Shown: positions 1 to 10,535 of the stretch, piece by piece
Position numbering within the stretch: position 1 is the stretch's first letter
How the letters are laid out: each line of letters opens with the position of its first letter
From: Streptosporangium saharense
GTDB lineage: Bacteria > Actinomycetota > Actinomycetes > Streptosporangiales > Streptosporangiaceae
Assembly (NCBI RefSeq): GCF_014203715.1
Contig: NZ_JACHJP010000006.1
Coordinates: 310,001 to 374,000, forward strand
Reading direction: 5' to 3'
DNA length: 64,000 nt
Made by a program: the position numbers and the translations under genes
The notes under the pieces: model-generated
Databases searched by the model: none
What the model was told of the DNA's origin: nothing
Seen by the model: the letters and a program-made list of their open reading frames with translations, nothing else

Positions 1-548
1 TCGGCACCTCGGTGCCGTTCCTGCTGCCCGCGGGCATCCACCACATCCAGAACTGGAACGAGGAACTCGCCCAGGGAGCCTGGGGCAGGCGGGTCGCCCG
101 TTGGTCGGAGGCCCTGCGCCAGGCCGTCGACCTCGAACACTGGGCCGCCTTCCGCCGCTCCTTCGAGGACCTGTCCACGCTGCTGGCGAAGGTCGGCAAA
201 CCGGTCGTCCTGCTCTCCGGCGACGTGCACTACTCCTACGTGGCCAAGGCCGACGGGCTGCCCATCTACCAGCTCGTGTGCTCGCCGATCCGCAACCCGC
301 TGAGCCGTACGCTCAGGCTGGCCAACATCATCGCGCAGTTCGGCCTGGCCACCCTGGTCGGCGGCTGGCTGTCACGGCTCGCGCGTATCCCCAAGCCGCC
401 GTTCGCCTGGCGCGTCACCAACGGCCCGTGGTTCTCCAACGCCCTGGCCACCCTGTCCCTGGACACCACGCCGCCCCAGGCCCGCTGGGACACCGCCACG
501 GTCTCCGGGGACGACGTCTACGAGGTCACCACGGTCCCGCTCGGCTGA
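1..548 (+). CDS. PhoD-like metallophosphatase, C-terminal part (partial)
   Basis: The reading frame is already open at base 3, so the gene starts upstream of the window and only about 181 C-terminal residues are visible. The run LSGDVHYSY is the late metal-binding His motif of PhoD/alkaline-phosphatase-D-like metallophosphatases, and the earlier segment GIHHIQNWNEE fits the substrate-proximal region of that family. These enzymes are usually exported phosphodiesterases or phosphomonoesterases, but the export signal cannot be seen here. The stop overlaps the end of the convergent mannosyltransferase gene by 23 bp. Family assignment is fairly sure and the substrate is unknown. Confidence 0.75.
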   Translation, partial: GTSVPFLLPAGIHHIQNWNEELAQGAWGRRVARWSEALRQAVDLEHWAAFRRSFEDLSTLLAKVGKPVVLLSGDVHYSYVAKADGLPIYQLVCSPIRNPLSRTLRLANIIAQFGLATLVGGWLSRLARIPKPPFAWRVTNGPWFSNALATLSLDTTPPQARWDTATVSGDDVYEVTTVPLG

Positions 549-2106
549 CGGGCGCGGGCTCCCGATCCGGTACGGCTGCCCGCCGTACCCCCGGCAAAGC
601 GCGCAGGCCGAGGGCGCCCGCGAGGCCGAGCACGACGACGTACAGGATGACGGCGTCGGAGAGCAGTGGAGCGATCCACGGGCGGTAGACCTCGGCGATC
701 CACCGGGTCAGCGGCGTCGGCTGCAGCCGCAGCAGGGCGGTCGCGCCCGGCAGGTAGACCAGCCCGGTGACGACGCCCCTGACGAGCAGCGGCCCGTCGA
801 GCCGGGAGGCGGGCATCAGGGCGAGCAGCGGGAACAGCATCGCGTCGTACCACGGGTGCTGCATCGGCGAGGTGAGCAGCCAGCCCAGGCACCACGCCAG
901 CGCGAGCCGTACGGCGGGCAGGTCATGGGGTCCCCGCGGCAGCCGCCAGCACAGCAGGAGCGCGGCGAGCAGGGCCGCGCCCAGGGCGATCCGCCCCTCA
1001 AGCTCGGCGGCCTGCGGGCCGAGCTCTCCGACGAGCACCCGCCACGGGTCGGCCAGCGACTGGTCGCCGACCTTCCCGGCCACGTTCGCCAGCGCCTCCG
1101 GGCCCTGGGTCGCGTACAGCGTGACGAGCGTCGCGAGCGCGCCCATGCCCAGCGTCAGGAGCGTTCCAAGGCGGCGGTTGACGGCCCAGGCGAGCCCCGC
1201 CCCGGCCAGCACGAACGGCGCCTTGACGGCCGCGGCCGCGCCCAGCAGCGCCCCGGAGAGCAGGCCCGTGGCCATCCACGGTCTGCGCAGCGCGAACAGG
1301 GCGGCCACCATCAGGAACGCCCCGAACCCGTCGACGTGGCCGCCGAGCACCACGTGCCACAGCATCAGCGGATTGAGGCTCCACAGCAGGTGCGCCCTGA
1401 CCCGCCGGGCTCGTGAGGGACCGGCGAGCCTGTCGAGCATCACCGCCGTCAGCAGGAACGCCACGGCCAGCATGACCTTGAAGGCGAACACGGTCGCCGC
1501 CATCGAGTCGCCGCCGAGCCGCGAGGCCGCGAACTGCGCCCAGGTGGTCAGCGGGCCGTAGACCGAGGGGGTGTTACGCCAGGCCAGCGGGGCCAGGTCG
1601 CCGACCGGGTCGCCGGTTCCGTGCAGCCAGGCCGGGGGCGTCACGTACGGGTCGTGGCCGAGGGCGGCGATGCGCCCGTAGGCCGCGTAGTTGAGCACGT
1701 CCGTGGACCCGGCGGGCGGCGCGAGCGTCAGCAGGGCGACGACGATCGGCGTGCCGAGCGCGAACAGGCCGCGCGCGGGAAGCCAGCCGCGGCGCAGCGC
1801 GTACAGCGCCGCGCACGTCCCCAGCCCCCCGGCGACCAGGGCGGCCCAGCCGAGCTGGATCACCGGCGTCTGCGGCGGGTCGAGACGCAGCGACCAGGGC
1901 AGGACGCCCGTGCCCAACTCGGGCACCGCCGCCGAAGGTCCCAGCAGCGCGAGGACGAGCATGGCCGCCACGGAGAGCGCGCCCAGGAGGAGCCCGAGCG
2001 GCCCGGTGAGCCGCGCGCGCAGGGGTGGCCCGGCGCCGGGGCCCGGTTCCGTCCTCGGAGAACGCTGACCGGCCCCAACCGACGCCGCCACCTGTCGAAC
2101 CCCCAA
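526..2106 (-). CDS. MptB-like polyprenol-phosphomannose-dependent mannosyltransferase (GT-C membrane protein)
   Basis: This 526-residue polytopic membrane protein has about a dozen hydrophobic segments after a short basic N-terminus. The first periplasmic loop carries the acidic motif GSTDVLNYAAYGR near residue 150. In GT-C glycosyltransferases of the MptA/MptB group, such an Asp is catalytic. The later loop GGHVDGFGAF and the segment SPMQHPWYD also resemble that family. MptB-type enzymes add alpha-1,6-mannose from polyprenyl-phosphomannose to lipoglycan or cell-wall mannan on the outer face of the membrane. The acceptor in this organism cannot be read from sequence. The gene is convergent with the phosphatase. 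Confidence 0.75.
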   Translation of the reverse strand: MGVRQVAASVGAGQRSPRTEPGPGAGPPLRARLTGPLGLLLGALSVAAMLVLALLGPSAAVPELGTGVLPWSLRLDPPQTPVIQLGWAALVAGGLGTCAALYALRRGWLPARGLFALGTPIVVALLTLAPPAGSTDVLNYAAYGRIAALGHDPYVTPPAWLHGTGDPVGDLAPLAWRNTPSVYGPLTTWAQFAASRLGGDSMAATVFAFKVMLAVAFLLTAVMLDRLAGPSRARRVRAHLLWSLNPLMLWHVVLGGHVDGFGAFLMVAALFALRRPWMATGLLSGALLGAAAAVKAPFVLAGAGLAWAVNRRLGTLLTLGMGALATLVTLYATQGPEALANVAGKVGDQSLADPWRVLVGELGPQAAELEGRIALGAALLAALLLCWRLPRGPHDLPAVRLALAWCLGWLLTSPMQHPWYDAMLFPLLALMPASRLDGPLLVRGVVTGLVYLPGATALLRLQPTPLTRWIAEVYRPWIAPLLSDAVILYVVVLGLAGALGLRALPGVRRAAVPDREPAPVSRAGPW

Positions 2107-2261
2107 GCGTCACCGGAGCGCGCGGCGCCGCGCGGTCCCCCTGCCCCGTCCGCGCTCGCCTGGGGCGGCCCGGAAGGCGGCTCCCACGGCGACGACGCGA
2201 TATCCACTCCAGCGTAGATCGTCCGGAGCCGTGGGGTGACGTCCGAGAAGCCAGGAATTCC

Positions 2262-3473
<1,212 letters not shown>

Positions 3474-3516
3474 CGGATCGTTCGCCGTTCCTTGCCTTTG
3501 GTGCTTGCTGACTGCT

Positions 3517-4311
3517 TTATCCCCGGATTTCGAGGGTGCAGCACTTGGGTCCGCCGCCCGCCTTGCGCAGCTCGGACAGCTCGACGGGCACGACCTCGAA
3601 GCCGCGTCGTTTGAGTTCCAGTTGCAGGCCGGTCGCCTCGGAGTTGATCACCACGTGGGTGCCGTCGCTGACCGCGTTGAGGCCGAGCACCACCGCGTCG
3701 TCCTCGGTGGCGATGACGGCGTCGGGGAACAGGTGCCTGAGCACCTCCTGGCTCCCCGCCGAGAAGGCCTCTGGGAAGTATGCCACGTTATGTCCGTTTA
3801 GCGGGAAAAGTGCGGTGTCCAGGTGGTAGAAGCGGGGATCGACCAGCCGCAGCGAGACCACCGGGCGGCCGAGGAACTCCTGGGCCTCCTTGTGCGCGGC
3901 CACGTCCGTGCGGAACCCCGTCCCCGCGAGCACCAGGTGGTCGAGGGTGAGGAAGTCGCCCTCGCCCTCGTTGGTGAACTCGGCCTCACGCGCGGCGCCG
4001 TAGCCGTTGGAGGTGAACCACTCCAGGTAGGCGGGTCCCTCGGCGGCCCGCTCCCGGTGCGTGAAGCGCGCGCCGTACACGCGTCCGCCGACGACCAGCG
4101 CGCCGTTGGCCGCGAAGACCATGTCCGGCAGGCCCTCGACCGGGTCGATCAGGCTGACCCGGTGGCCGAGCTCCTCGTAGGCGCTCCTGAGCCCCTCCCA
4201 CTGGCGGATCGCGACCCCACGGTCGGCACCCGCCGCCGGGTCCATCCACGGGTTGATCACGTACTCGACGGCGAAGTGGTCAGGCCGACACATGAGGTAG
4301 TGCCTCGTCAT
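3517..4311 (-). CDS. Guanidine-group hydrolase of the DDAH/arginine dihydrolase fold
   Basis: This 264-residue protein belongs to the amidinotransferase/dimethylargininase superfamily. It has the catalytic His in FYHLDTALF and a catalytic Cys near the C-terminus (KCCTLE, C257/C258). Annotation pipelines usually call such proteins dimethylargininase. However, Asn20 in YVINPW and Asn69 in VFAANGA lie where, as I recall, the cyanobacterial arginine dihydrolases ArgZ/AgrE have Asn22 and Asn71. Deiminases and DDAH usually have an Asp in the second motif. The enzyme may therefore convert arginine directly to ornithine, CO2 and ammonia, feeding the adjacent ornithine aminotransferase. The start is the ATG at 4311. 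The family is sure; the exact reaction is inference. Confidence 0.85.
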   Translation of the reverse strand: MTRHYLMCRPDHFAVEYVINPWMDPAAGADRGVAIRQWEGLRSAYEELGHRVSLIDPVEGLPDMVFAANGALVVGGRVYGARFTHRERAAEGPAYLEWFTSNGYGAAREAEFTNEGEGDFLTLDHLVLAGTGFRTDVAAHKEAQEFLGRPVVSLRLVDPRFYHLDTALFPLNGHNVAYFPEAFSAGSQEVLRHLFPDAVIATEDDAVVLGLNAVSDGTHVVINSEATGLQLELKRRGFEVVPVELSELRKAGGGPKCCTLEIRG

Positions 4312-4420
4312 TGAGAACCCCGTAAAGGACGTCGCGGTGAAGACCGCACCAGCCTAGAAACGAGGCATATTCGGGGCCAATAGCCCGATCTTGCGCGTTG
4401 CCGCAGGTCCCTTGCGTGAT

Positions 4421-4894
4421 TCAGGCGAGGAACGGTGATTCGTTGCGTGATGTGATCAGAGGGGCGTCGATGAGCCTGGAGAGCACGATGGAACTCTTCG
4501 TACGGACCACGAAGGGCTCGGCGGCGATGCGCTCGATCACCTGCTCCACGTGGCGCACGTCGGTCGCCCTGATGTGCAGCAGCGCGTCCGCCTCACCGGT
4601 GATGGTGCACGCGGAGACGACCTCGGGATGCCGGGTGACGGCGACCCCGATCTCCGACGGCGACGTCTTGCCCGCGCAGAACAACTCGACGTAGGCCTCG
4701 GTGGTCCAGCCGAGCGCGGCGGGCTCGACCCTGGCGGTGAACCCGGTGATCGCCCCCGCCTCGCGCAACCGGTCGACCCGCCGCTTGACCGCCGAGGCGG
4801 ACAGGCCGACCCGCTGCCCGATCTCGGCGTAGGTTGCGCGGGCGTCCTCGACGAGCGCCCCGATGATGTCACGATCCAACCGGTCCAGTTCCAC
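4421..4894 (-). CDS. Lrp/AsnC family transcriptional regulator
   Basis: An N-terminal winged helix (LDRLDRDIIGALVEDARATY, then IGQRVGLSASAVKRRVDRL) is followed by a RAM/Lrp ligand-binding domain with the typical run VVSACTITGEADALLHI. I place the start at GTG 4894, giving VELDRLDRD. An alternative GTG at 4909 would begin only 2 bp from a strong palindrome. Members bind DNA as octamers or dimers and respond to amino acids. The regulator precedes the arginine/ornithine genes on the same strand, 109 bp away, which makes it their likely regulator. No operator is obvious. Confidence 0.88.
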   Translation of the reverse strand: MELDRLDRDIIGALVEDARATYAEIGQRVGLSASAVKRRVDRLREAGAITGFTARVEPAALGWTTEAYVELFCAGKTSPSEIGVAVTRHPEVVSACTITGEADALLHIRATDVRHVEQVIERIAAEPFVVRTKSSIVLSRLIDAPLITSRNESPFLA

Positions 4895-4911
4895 GCTGCT
4901 TTCTAACACAG

Positions 4912-4945
4912 CACGGGGGCCGCGACGCGCGTCGCGGCCCCCGTG
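4912..4945 (-). terminator. Perfect 34-bp palindrome, probable terminator
   Basis: CACGGGGGCCGCGACGC and its exact reverse complement abut, forming a 17-bp arm pair with only a minimal loop. It lies 11 bp past the stop of the DUF5941 gene and directly against the start of the Lrp-type regulator. It probably ends the upstream two-gene transcript. There is no U-run, as is usual in actinomycetes. Confidence 0.7.
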
Positions 4946-4956
4946 GAAGATCGGAC

Positions 4957-5664
4957 TCAGGCGGGCTCGGCCTCGCCCGTCGCCTGCTCAAGGGCCTCCT
5001 CGGGGGAGGCCTCCAGGTCGTCGGAGGCCTGGGCCAGCGCCGAGGCCTTGTCCAGCCGCACCCAGCTCGTCACGCTCTCGACGGCGAACAGCACCCCGAG
5101 GTACAGCGTGAGCGCGGCGACCACCCAGGTGGCCACGCCGAACGCGGCACCGGCCCCGATGGCCAGCAGCCGCAGCTCCCAGCCGAGCCCGGCCCTGAAC
5201 ACCCAGTCGGGCGGCCAGATGCTCTGCCGCGTCCGGTAGACCGTGTCGTAGGTGTGGTAGCCGACCACGTAGAGCAGCACGAACAGCAGCCACTTGGGCA
5301 CGTCCGCGGCCAGGCCGACCAGGATGATCGTCAGGAACTCGGTCGCCCTGATCAGCGGGGGAACCAGCCAGTCGAGCTTGCCCAGGTGGTCGCGGGCGGC
5401 CGTCGGCAGCACCAGGACCAGCATGACCAGGGAGGGCAGGAGCAGGATCGGCCCCTGGGTCAGCACCCCGGCGACCGCGACCGCGACGATCACCACCAGC
5501 GCGGCGAGCGCCCCGAGCACCGGGGGCAGCCCGGGCCCGATCCTGCCGCGCAGCGCGGAGACGAGCGGGCCGTCGTCGCGGTAGGCGAGCAGCCGGGCGG
5601 TCTGGACGCGCAGCCGCTCCAGGTAGGGGTCGGGAGCGGGGGTTGTCTGCGGCTGGGTGATCAT
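4957..5664 (-). CDS. DUF5941-type polytopic membrane protein
   Basis: The 235-residue protein starts at ATG 5664, which overlaps the stop of the upstream CDP-alcohol phosphatidyltransferase gene as ATGA. A short cytoplasmic segment (YLERLRVQTARLLAYRDDG) is followed by about six hydrophobic helices and an acidic, Ala/Glu-rich tail. The sequence resembles DUF5941, a domain found next to or fused with CDP-alcohol phosphatidyltransferases in actinobacteria. Tight coupling suggests it works with, or accepts product from, the neighbouring head-group transferase. No catalytic motif can be identified, and no biochemical function is claimed. Confidence 0.75.
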   Translation of the reverse strand: MITQPQTTPAPDPYLERLRVQTARLLAYRDDGPLVSALRGRIGPGLPPVLGALAALVVIVAVAVAGVLTQGPILLLPSLVMLVLVLPTAARDHLGKLDWLVPPLIRATEFLTIILVGLAADVPKWLLFVLLYVVGYHTYDTVYRTRQSIWPPDWVFRAGLGWELRLLAIGAGAAFGVATWVVAALTLYLGVLFAVESVTSWVRLDKASALAQASDDLEASPEEALEQATGEAEPA

Positions 5665-7238
5665 GCGAGCGACCTCATCAGGCGTCCGGTGAGCGTGTAG
5701 GCGGTGGCGACGCCGCCCCAGATGATCAGGGTGATGAAGGTGACCCTGGCGTCGAAGAAGGCGCTGACGAGCGCGATGGCGGCGAAGCGCTCGCCGATCG
5801 GGAAGACGACCATCTTGCGGGCCCAGTAGACGGCCCTGTTCCTGCCGGCCTTGCTCCACATCCTCAGCAGGCCGCGGATGCCGCCGCTGCGGGCGATCTT
5901 GCGCTGCTCCAGCGCCGCGCGCAGCTCGGTGTCGGGGCTGGTCGCCAGCGAGACCGAGGGCAGCGGCGAGGGCGGCCTGCGCCGGTTGGCGGCGCCGAAG
6001 GAGAAGTCGAGCAGGTGCTTGACGGACTGCAGGGCGATCGCGGTCAGCGCCAGCGTCCACACGTCGCCGACCCCGGAGATGGCCGCGCCGACCGCGAGCC
6101 CGGCGAAGACCACGTACTCCTTGAACCGGTCGAAGGTGGCGTCGAGCCAGGCGCCGAGCACGCCGAACTTGCGCGCGTAGCGCGCGACCTGGCCGTCCAC
6201 GCAGTCGAACACGAACGCGAAGTAGATCAGGATGGCACCCGCCACCATGCCGGGCCGCGCGCCGGTCGCGAAGCAGGCCGCCGAGGCGACGCCGAGCGCG
6301 ATCGAGATCAGCGTGACCTGGTTCGGGGTGAGCCCCCGCCTGGCCGCCCAGCGGGCGATGAAGCGCGAGTAGGTGCTGACGAAGTAGGTGGTGAAGAAGC
6401 CGTCGGCGCCCTTGACCGCGTTGTTCAGCCGGGCCCTGTCCTCGTTGAACTCCGCCATCTCGGCGACCGCCTGCGCGGCCTCCTCCTGGGTGTTCAGGCG
6501 GCGGAAGAACAGGTCGCGCCTGCCCCGGATGCCGACCGAGACGCCACGCCGTACCAGACCGAGGACCAGGAGCTGGACCAGGTCGTCCTCGGGGCCGAAC
6601 AGGTGGGCCATGTCCGCGAGCTCGCGGGCGGCCTCGGCCAGGGTGGCCGCGTGCTTGTGGTGCAGGTGCAGCGGGCCCAGCAGGACGGAGTTCGGGCGGG
6701 TCACCGCGTGGAAGGCGGAGCCGACCGAGATCACCCGGGACTTGCTCGCCCGCACCCTGACCGGCAGGCCTTCGAGGGTGCGGTCGCCGATCTCCGGCAG
6801 CGCCTCGTCGATCGGGACGTCGGGGACGATGAAGTCGCCGTTCTCGTCCTCCTCGCGGGGCTCCTTGGTGATCAGCGCGAGCGCGCCGCGCTTCGACTTG
6901 GTGATCTGGTAGAGCAGCTCGTCGTGGACCAGCGAGTTCGCGGGCAGGAGGAGCAGGTTCTCCGTCGCGTCCTCGACCGCGTCCGCGACGGCGCGCAGGG
7001 CGCCCGCGAGATCGGCGGTCTCCACGAGACGGCCGGGGAGACCCCGGTGGGCCTCGGCCTCGCCGGAGCGGACGATCGTCACCGGAGCGGGATCGAGGGA
7101 GGCGATCTGGCCGTGCAGTTTGCCGATCACCGTGGGGGAGCCGGGGAGCACGGGCAGGGTCAGCGCGGCGGGCGGCGTCGGCTGGCCGAAAGCGGTTGAA
7201 GTGCCAGGTGATGAACCCAGCAGGACCACGCGGGGCAT
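5661..7238 (-). CDS. Nucleotidyltransferase-like/CDP-alcohol phosphatidyltransferase fusion
   Basis: The C-terminal half carries a complete CDP-alcohol phosphatidyltransferase signature: D..DG..AR, then G and D...D (DCVDGQVAR ... GAWLDATFD), set among transmembrane helices. The N-terminal ~270 residues begin MPRVVLLGSSPG and resemble a sugar-phosphate nucleotidyltransferase-like domain. This architecture resembles enzymes that make and then use a CDP-activated alcohol, such as CDP-inositol. However, the N-terminal domain shows no clear GxGxRL-type signature, so its activity is uncertain. ATG 7238 is preceded by GAAAGGG and preferred over 7271. The gene is coupled to the DUF5941 gene and probably makes a phospholipid or phosphoglycolipid head group. 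Confidence 0.8.
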   Translation of the reverse strand: MPRVVLLGSSPGTSTAFGQPTPPAALTLPVLPGSPTVIGKLHGQIASLDPAPVTIVRSGEAEAHRGLPGRLVETADLAGALRAVADAVEDATENLLLLPANSLVHDELLYQITKSKRGALALITKEPREEDENGDFIVPDVPIDEALPEIGDRTLEGLPVRVRASKSRVISVGSAFHAVTRPNSVLLGPLHLHHKHAATLAEAARELADMAHLFGPEDDLVQLLVLGLVRRGVSVGIRGRRDLFFRRLNTQEEAAQAVAEMAEFNEDRARLNNAVKGADGFFTTYFVSTYSRFIARWAARRGLTPNQVTLISIALGVASAACFATGARPGMVAGAILIYFAFVFDCVDGQVARYARKFGVLGAWLDATFDRFKEYVVFAGLAVGAAISGVGDVWTLALTAIALQSVKHLLDFSFGAANRRRPPSPLPSVSLATSPDTELRAALEQRKIARSGGIRGLLRMWSKAGRNRAVYWARKMVVFPIGERFAAIALVSAFFDARVTFITLIIWGGVATAYTLTGRLMRSLA

Positions 7239-7397
7239 GGCACCCTTTCGTGCAGGGATGGGGTGAAACATGGCATGGGGAACTCGCCAGGGGCCAAAGT
7301 TTAATGAGTTTTAGGTGAACAACACGCACTCGTGATCCTTCCGTTCCCGTTGATCATGATTGGACCGGCATGGCGCCGTGCCATCTAGACTGATCCG

Positions 7398-8150
7398 GTG
7401 ACCCTGTACCGTGACGAGGGCATCGTGCTGCGCACGCACAAACTGGGCGAGGCCGATCGCATCGTCACCGTCCTGACCAGGCGGACCGGAAAGATCCGGG
7501 GCGTCGCCAAGGGCGTGCGGCGGACCATGTCGCGCTTCGGCGCCCGCCTCGAACCCTTCACCCACGTGGATCTCCAGCTCCACACCGGCCGCACCCTCGA
7601 CGTGATCACCCAGGCGGAGACCATCCGCCCGTACGGCGAGGCCCTCGTGACCGACTACCCGCGCTACACGGCCGGCAGCGCGATGCTGGAGACCGCGGAC
7701 CGGCTGATCATGGGCGAGAAGGAACCGGCCCTGCGGCACTTCCTGCTGCTGGTCGGGGGGCTGCGCACGCTGGGCTCGGGCGAGCACGAGGCCAGGCTCG
7801 TGCTCGACGCCTACTTCCTGCGCTCGCTGGCCGTGGCGGGCTACGCTCCGGCCCTGGAGGCGTGCGCCCGGTGCAGGGCGCCCTCGGTCAGGGCGTTCGC
7901 GATCGTGGCGGGGGGAGTGGTGTGCGGGACCTGCCGTCCCGCGGGCGCCGCCGTACCGGCCGGGGAGACCATCGCGCTGATGGTCGCCCTGCTCAAGGGC
8001 GACTGGCCGAGCGCGGACGCCTCGGAGAGCAGGCACCGCGCCGAGTGCAGCGGCCTGGTCGCCGCCTACCTCCAATGGCACCTCGAACACGGCATACGCT
8101 CGCTCCGTCATGTGGAACGGGAGCGCGCAGAAAGGGAGCTCGCCACGTGA
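7398..8150 (+). CDS. recO: DNA repair protein RecO
   Basis: The 250-residue protein has the RecO OB-fold N-terminus ([20 protein letters not shown]...[16 protein letters not shown]). A C-terminal helical domain follows, with a four-Cys zinc site, CARC around residue 155 and CGTC around residue 178. RecO loads RecA on SSB-coated gaps together with RecR and anneals complementary strands. Its start is the GTG at 7398. The stop overlaps the GTG of uppS (GTGA), so the two are translationally coupled. This recO-uppS order is common in actinobacteria. Confidence 0.96.
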   Translation: MTLYRDEGIVLRTHKLGEADRIVTVLTRRTGKIRGVAKGVRRTMSRFGARLEPFTHVDLQLHTGRTLDVITQAETIRPYGEALVTDYPRYTAGSAMLETADRLIMGEKEPALRHFLLLVGGLRTLGSGEHEARLVLDAYFLRSLAVAGYAPALEACARCRAPSVRAFAIVAGGVVCGTCRPAGAAVPAGETIALMVALLKGDWPSADASESRHRAECSGLVAAYLQWHLEHGIRSLRHVERERAERELAT

Positions 8151-8938
8151 ACGTCCGTCCCCCGACGCCCCATCCGTCAGGAGCGACCCCGCCGCCCATT
8201 CCCCGCGACCTCGTGCCCCGGCACGTGGCGATCGTGATGGACGGCAACGGCAGGTGGGCCAAGCAGCGCGGTCTGCCGCGCACCGAGGGACACAAGGCCG
8301 GTGAGTCCTCGCTGTTCGACGTGATCGAGGGCGCGATCGAGCTGGGCGTCCCCTACCTGTCCGCCTACGCCTTCTCCACGGAGAACTGGAAGCGCTCGCC
8401 GGACGAGATCCGCTTCCTGATGGGCTTCAACCGCGACGTCATCCGCCGCCGCAGGGACGAGCTCAACGCGATGGGGGTGCGGGTGCGCTGGGCGGGCCGT
8501 CCCGGACGGCTCTGGAAGAGCGTCATCAAGGAGCTGCAGGACGCCGAGCGGATGACCGAGGGCAACTCCAGACTGACCCTGCAGTTCTGCGTCAACTACG
8601 GCGGCCGCGCCGAGATCGTGGACGCCGCGCTGCGCCTGGCCGAGGACATCGCCGCGGGCAGGGTCAAGCCGGGCAAGGTCAAGGAAGAGACCTTCGCCAG
8701 ATATCTCGACGAGCCGGACATCCCCGACGTCGATCTGTTCGTGCGCTCCTCCGGCGAGCAGCGCACCTCCAACTACCTGATCTGGCAGATGGCCTACGCG
8801 GAGATGGTGTTCCTGAACCGCCTGTGGCCCGACTTCGACCGCCGCGACCTCTGGGAGGCCTGCGAGCTGTTCGCCAAGCGCGACAGACGGTACGGCGGGG
8901 CCGTGCCCAACCCCGTCGCGCGGACCCCACTCCCCTGA
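8147..8938 (+). CDS. uppS: Isoprenyl transferase (polyprenyl/undecaprenyl diphosphate synthase)
   Basis: The GTG at 8147 overlaps the recO stop and gives a 263-residue protein of normal UppS length with a short proline-rich lead-in. The catalytic loop [19 protein letters not shown] contains the essential Asp (D32). FSTENWKRS and the late [13 protein letters not shown] segment are diagnostic of cis-prenyltransferases. The enzyme extends an allylic diphosphate with isopentenyl diphosphate in cis, making the lipid carrier for peptidoglycan and other wall polymers at the membrane. Conserved features are complete. Confidence 0.95.
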   Translation: MNVRPPTPHPSGATPPPIPRDLVPRHVAIVMDGNGRWAKQRGLPRTEGHKAGESSLFDVIEGAIELGVPYLSAYAFSTENWKRSPDEIRFLMGFNRDVIRRRRDELNAMGVRVRWAGRPGRLWKSVIKELQDAERMTEGNSRLTLQFCVNYGGRAEIVDAALRLAEDIAAGRVKPGKVKEETFARYLDEPDIPDVDLFVRSSGEQRTSNYLIWQMAYAEMVFLNRLWPDFDRRDLWEACELFAKRDRRYGGAVPNPVARTPLP

Positions 8939-8969
8939 GGCCTGCGCGGGAGCCGTACCGGACCGGCTT

Positions 8970-9464
8970 TCAGGCCTTGACCTCGCGCAGCCGTCCCGTC
9001 TCGACCTCGTAGATGAAGCCGCGGACCGAGTCGGTGTGCGGGATGAAGGGGTCGTTCCTGATGCGGCTGATGGACTGCAGGACGTCCTCCTCCAGGTCGG
9101 GGAAGGCCTCGGCCGCCCAGTCGGGCTTGGCACCGACCTCCGCCTGGATCTGCCGCTTGAACTCGTCGTCGGTGAAGGTGAGCATTCCGCAGTCGGTGTG
9201 GTGGATGAGGATGATCTCCCGCGTGCCGAGCAGGCGCTGGCTGATGGCCAGGCTGCGCCGCTCGTCGGCGGTCACCACCCCGCCCGCGTTGCGGATGACG
9301 TGCGCGTCGCCCTCGGTGAGACCCAGCAGGCCGTACGGGTTCAGCCGGGCGTCCATGCAGGCCAGCACGGCGACCCCGCGCGCCGGGGGCAGCGGTAGGT
9401 GGCCCTTGTCGAAGGTCGCGGCATAACGCTCCGCGTTGGCGAGAAGCTCGTCGGTGACGCTCAT
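8970..9464 (-). CDS. Beta-class carbonic anhydrase
   Basis: Zinc ligands are visible as C36 (ACMDAR, with the Asp/Arg dyad), H89 and C92 (HHTDCGM) in a 164-residue protein. The start at ATG 9464 is preceded by AGGAGAT at ideal spacing, so the upstream ATG at 9479 is unlikely. The enzyme interconverts CO2 and bicarbonate in the cytoplasm. It is monocistronic and convergent with uppS. Confidence 0.94.
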   Translation of the reverse strand: MSVTDELLANAERYAATFDKGHLPLPPARGVAVLACMDARLNPYGLLGLTEGDAHVIRNAGGVVTADERRSLAISQRLLGTREIILIHHTDCGMLTFTDDEFKRQIQAEVGAKPDWAAEAFPDLEEDVLQSISRIRNDPFIPHTDSVRGFIYEVETGRLREVKA

Positions 9465-9518
9465 GAGATCTCCTGTCATTCCTCAGGGAAACGCCACAGG
9501 CAAACCTACCTTTATTTC

Positions 9519-10517
9519 CTACTCAGTCAATAGGTAATTACGGAGAGTGCTTCTCCGGTCGGAAGCCTGGGCGGCGCGGGTGGCGCGGGCGCCCAGGGCA
9601 CGTAGATACGCGACCAGCTCCGGCGGCTCGCGCACCTCGAACTCGCAGCCGAGCATGAGCAGGCGCGCGGCGGTCCACTCCAGGGTGTCGGCCGGTCCCC
9701 GCAGGAGGCAGCTACGCTCGTCGATCGGCTCGACGCCCCCCGCGCCGCCGAGCCGGCGCGCCACCTCCTCGGCGGGAAGGCCCAGGGTAGCCACCACCTC
9801 GTACGTGGGCGCGGACGAGTACAGCCTGCCGGTGACGAACGCGGCCACGTCCTGTTCCGGCGGCACCCGGGCCGGGACCCGTACGCCGGTCGCCAGCGGA
9901 TCGCCGATCCGGTCGACGCGGAAGTTCCGCCAGTCGTCGCGGTCGTTGTCGTAGGCCAGCAGGTACCACCGGCGTCCGGCCGTCACCAGGCGGTACGGCT
10001 CGGTCAGGCGCCTGGTCTCCGTGCCGTCGGCGGCCCGGTAGGCGAAACGCAGCCGCTCACGGTTGGCGACGGCCCCGGCGAGCACCACCAGGGTCTGCGG
10101 ATCGACGGGCGGCCCGTCCACGGTGCGCATCGGCACGGTCGCGGCGGCGAGCGCGCCGACCCGGTGCCGCAGCCGGGCGGGCAGCACCTGCTCCAGCTTG
10201 GCCAGGGCCCGTACGGACGCCTCCTCGATGCCGTCCACCGGATGCGAGGCCGCGGTGCGCAGGCCGACGGCGATGGCCACCGCCTCCTCGTCGTCGACCA
10301 GCAGCGGCGGCATGGCCGTACCCGCGGCGAGCCGGTAACCGCCGGCCGCGCCCATCGTCGCCTGGACCGGATATCCCAGCTCGCGCAGGCGGTCGACGTC
10401 GCGGCGGACGGTCCGGGGGCTGACGCCGAGACGCTCGGCCAGCTCACTGCCCGGCCAGTCGCGGGGCGTCTGGAGCAACGACAGCAGTTCGAGCAGCCGT
10501 GCGGACGTGTCACTCAT
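9519..10517 (-). CDS. WYL-domain transcriptional regulator (YafY/DeoR-like HTH)
   Basis: An N-terminal winged HTH (residues 1-60, LAERLGVSPRTVRRDVDRLRELG) is followed by a WYL domain with the characteristic RRWYLLAYD run and a C-terminal extension, 332 residues in all. WYL proteins sense small ligands, sometimes nucleic-acid-related. This one is divergent from an epoxide hydrolase gene. A perfect 9-bp inverted repeat lies between them, so local control of both genes is likely. The start could be ATG 10517 or 10529; neither has a strong ribosome binding site. Confidence 0.9.
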   Translation of the reverse strand: MSDTSARLLELLSLLQTPRDWPGSELAERLGVSPRTVRRDVDRLRELGYPVQATMGAAGGYRLAAGTAMPPLLVDDEEAVAIAVGLRTAASHPVDGIEEASVRALAKLEQVLPARLRHRVGALAAATVPMRTVDGPPVDPQTLVVLAGAVANRERLRFAYRAADGTETRRLTEPYRLVTAGRRWYLLAYDNDRDDWRNFRVDRIGDPLATGVRVPARVPPEQDVAAFVTGRLYSSAPTYEVVATLGLPAEEVARRLGGAGGVEPIDERSCLLRGPADTLEWTAARLLMLGCEFEVREPPELVAYLRALGARATRAAQASDRRSTLRNYLLTE

Positions 10518-10535
10518 GACAGCCAGCATGCCCGA

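Noticed and set aside
4957-7329. A single 790-residue minus-strand open frame
   Set aside because: Only its last 235 residues are protein-like (DUF5941). The upstream part is Arg/Pro-rich out-of-frame reading of the CDP-alcohol phosphatidyltransferase gene.
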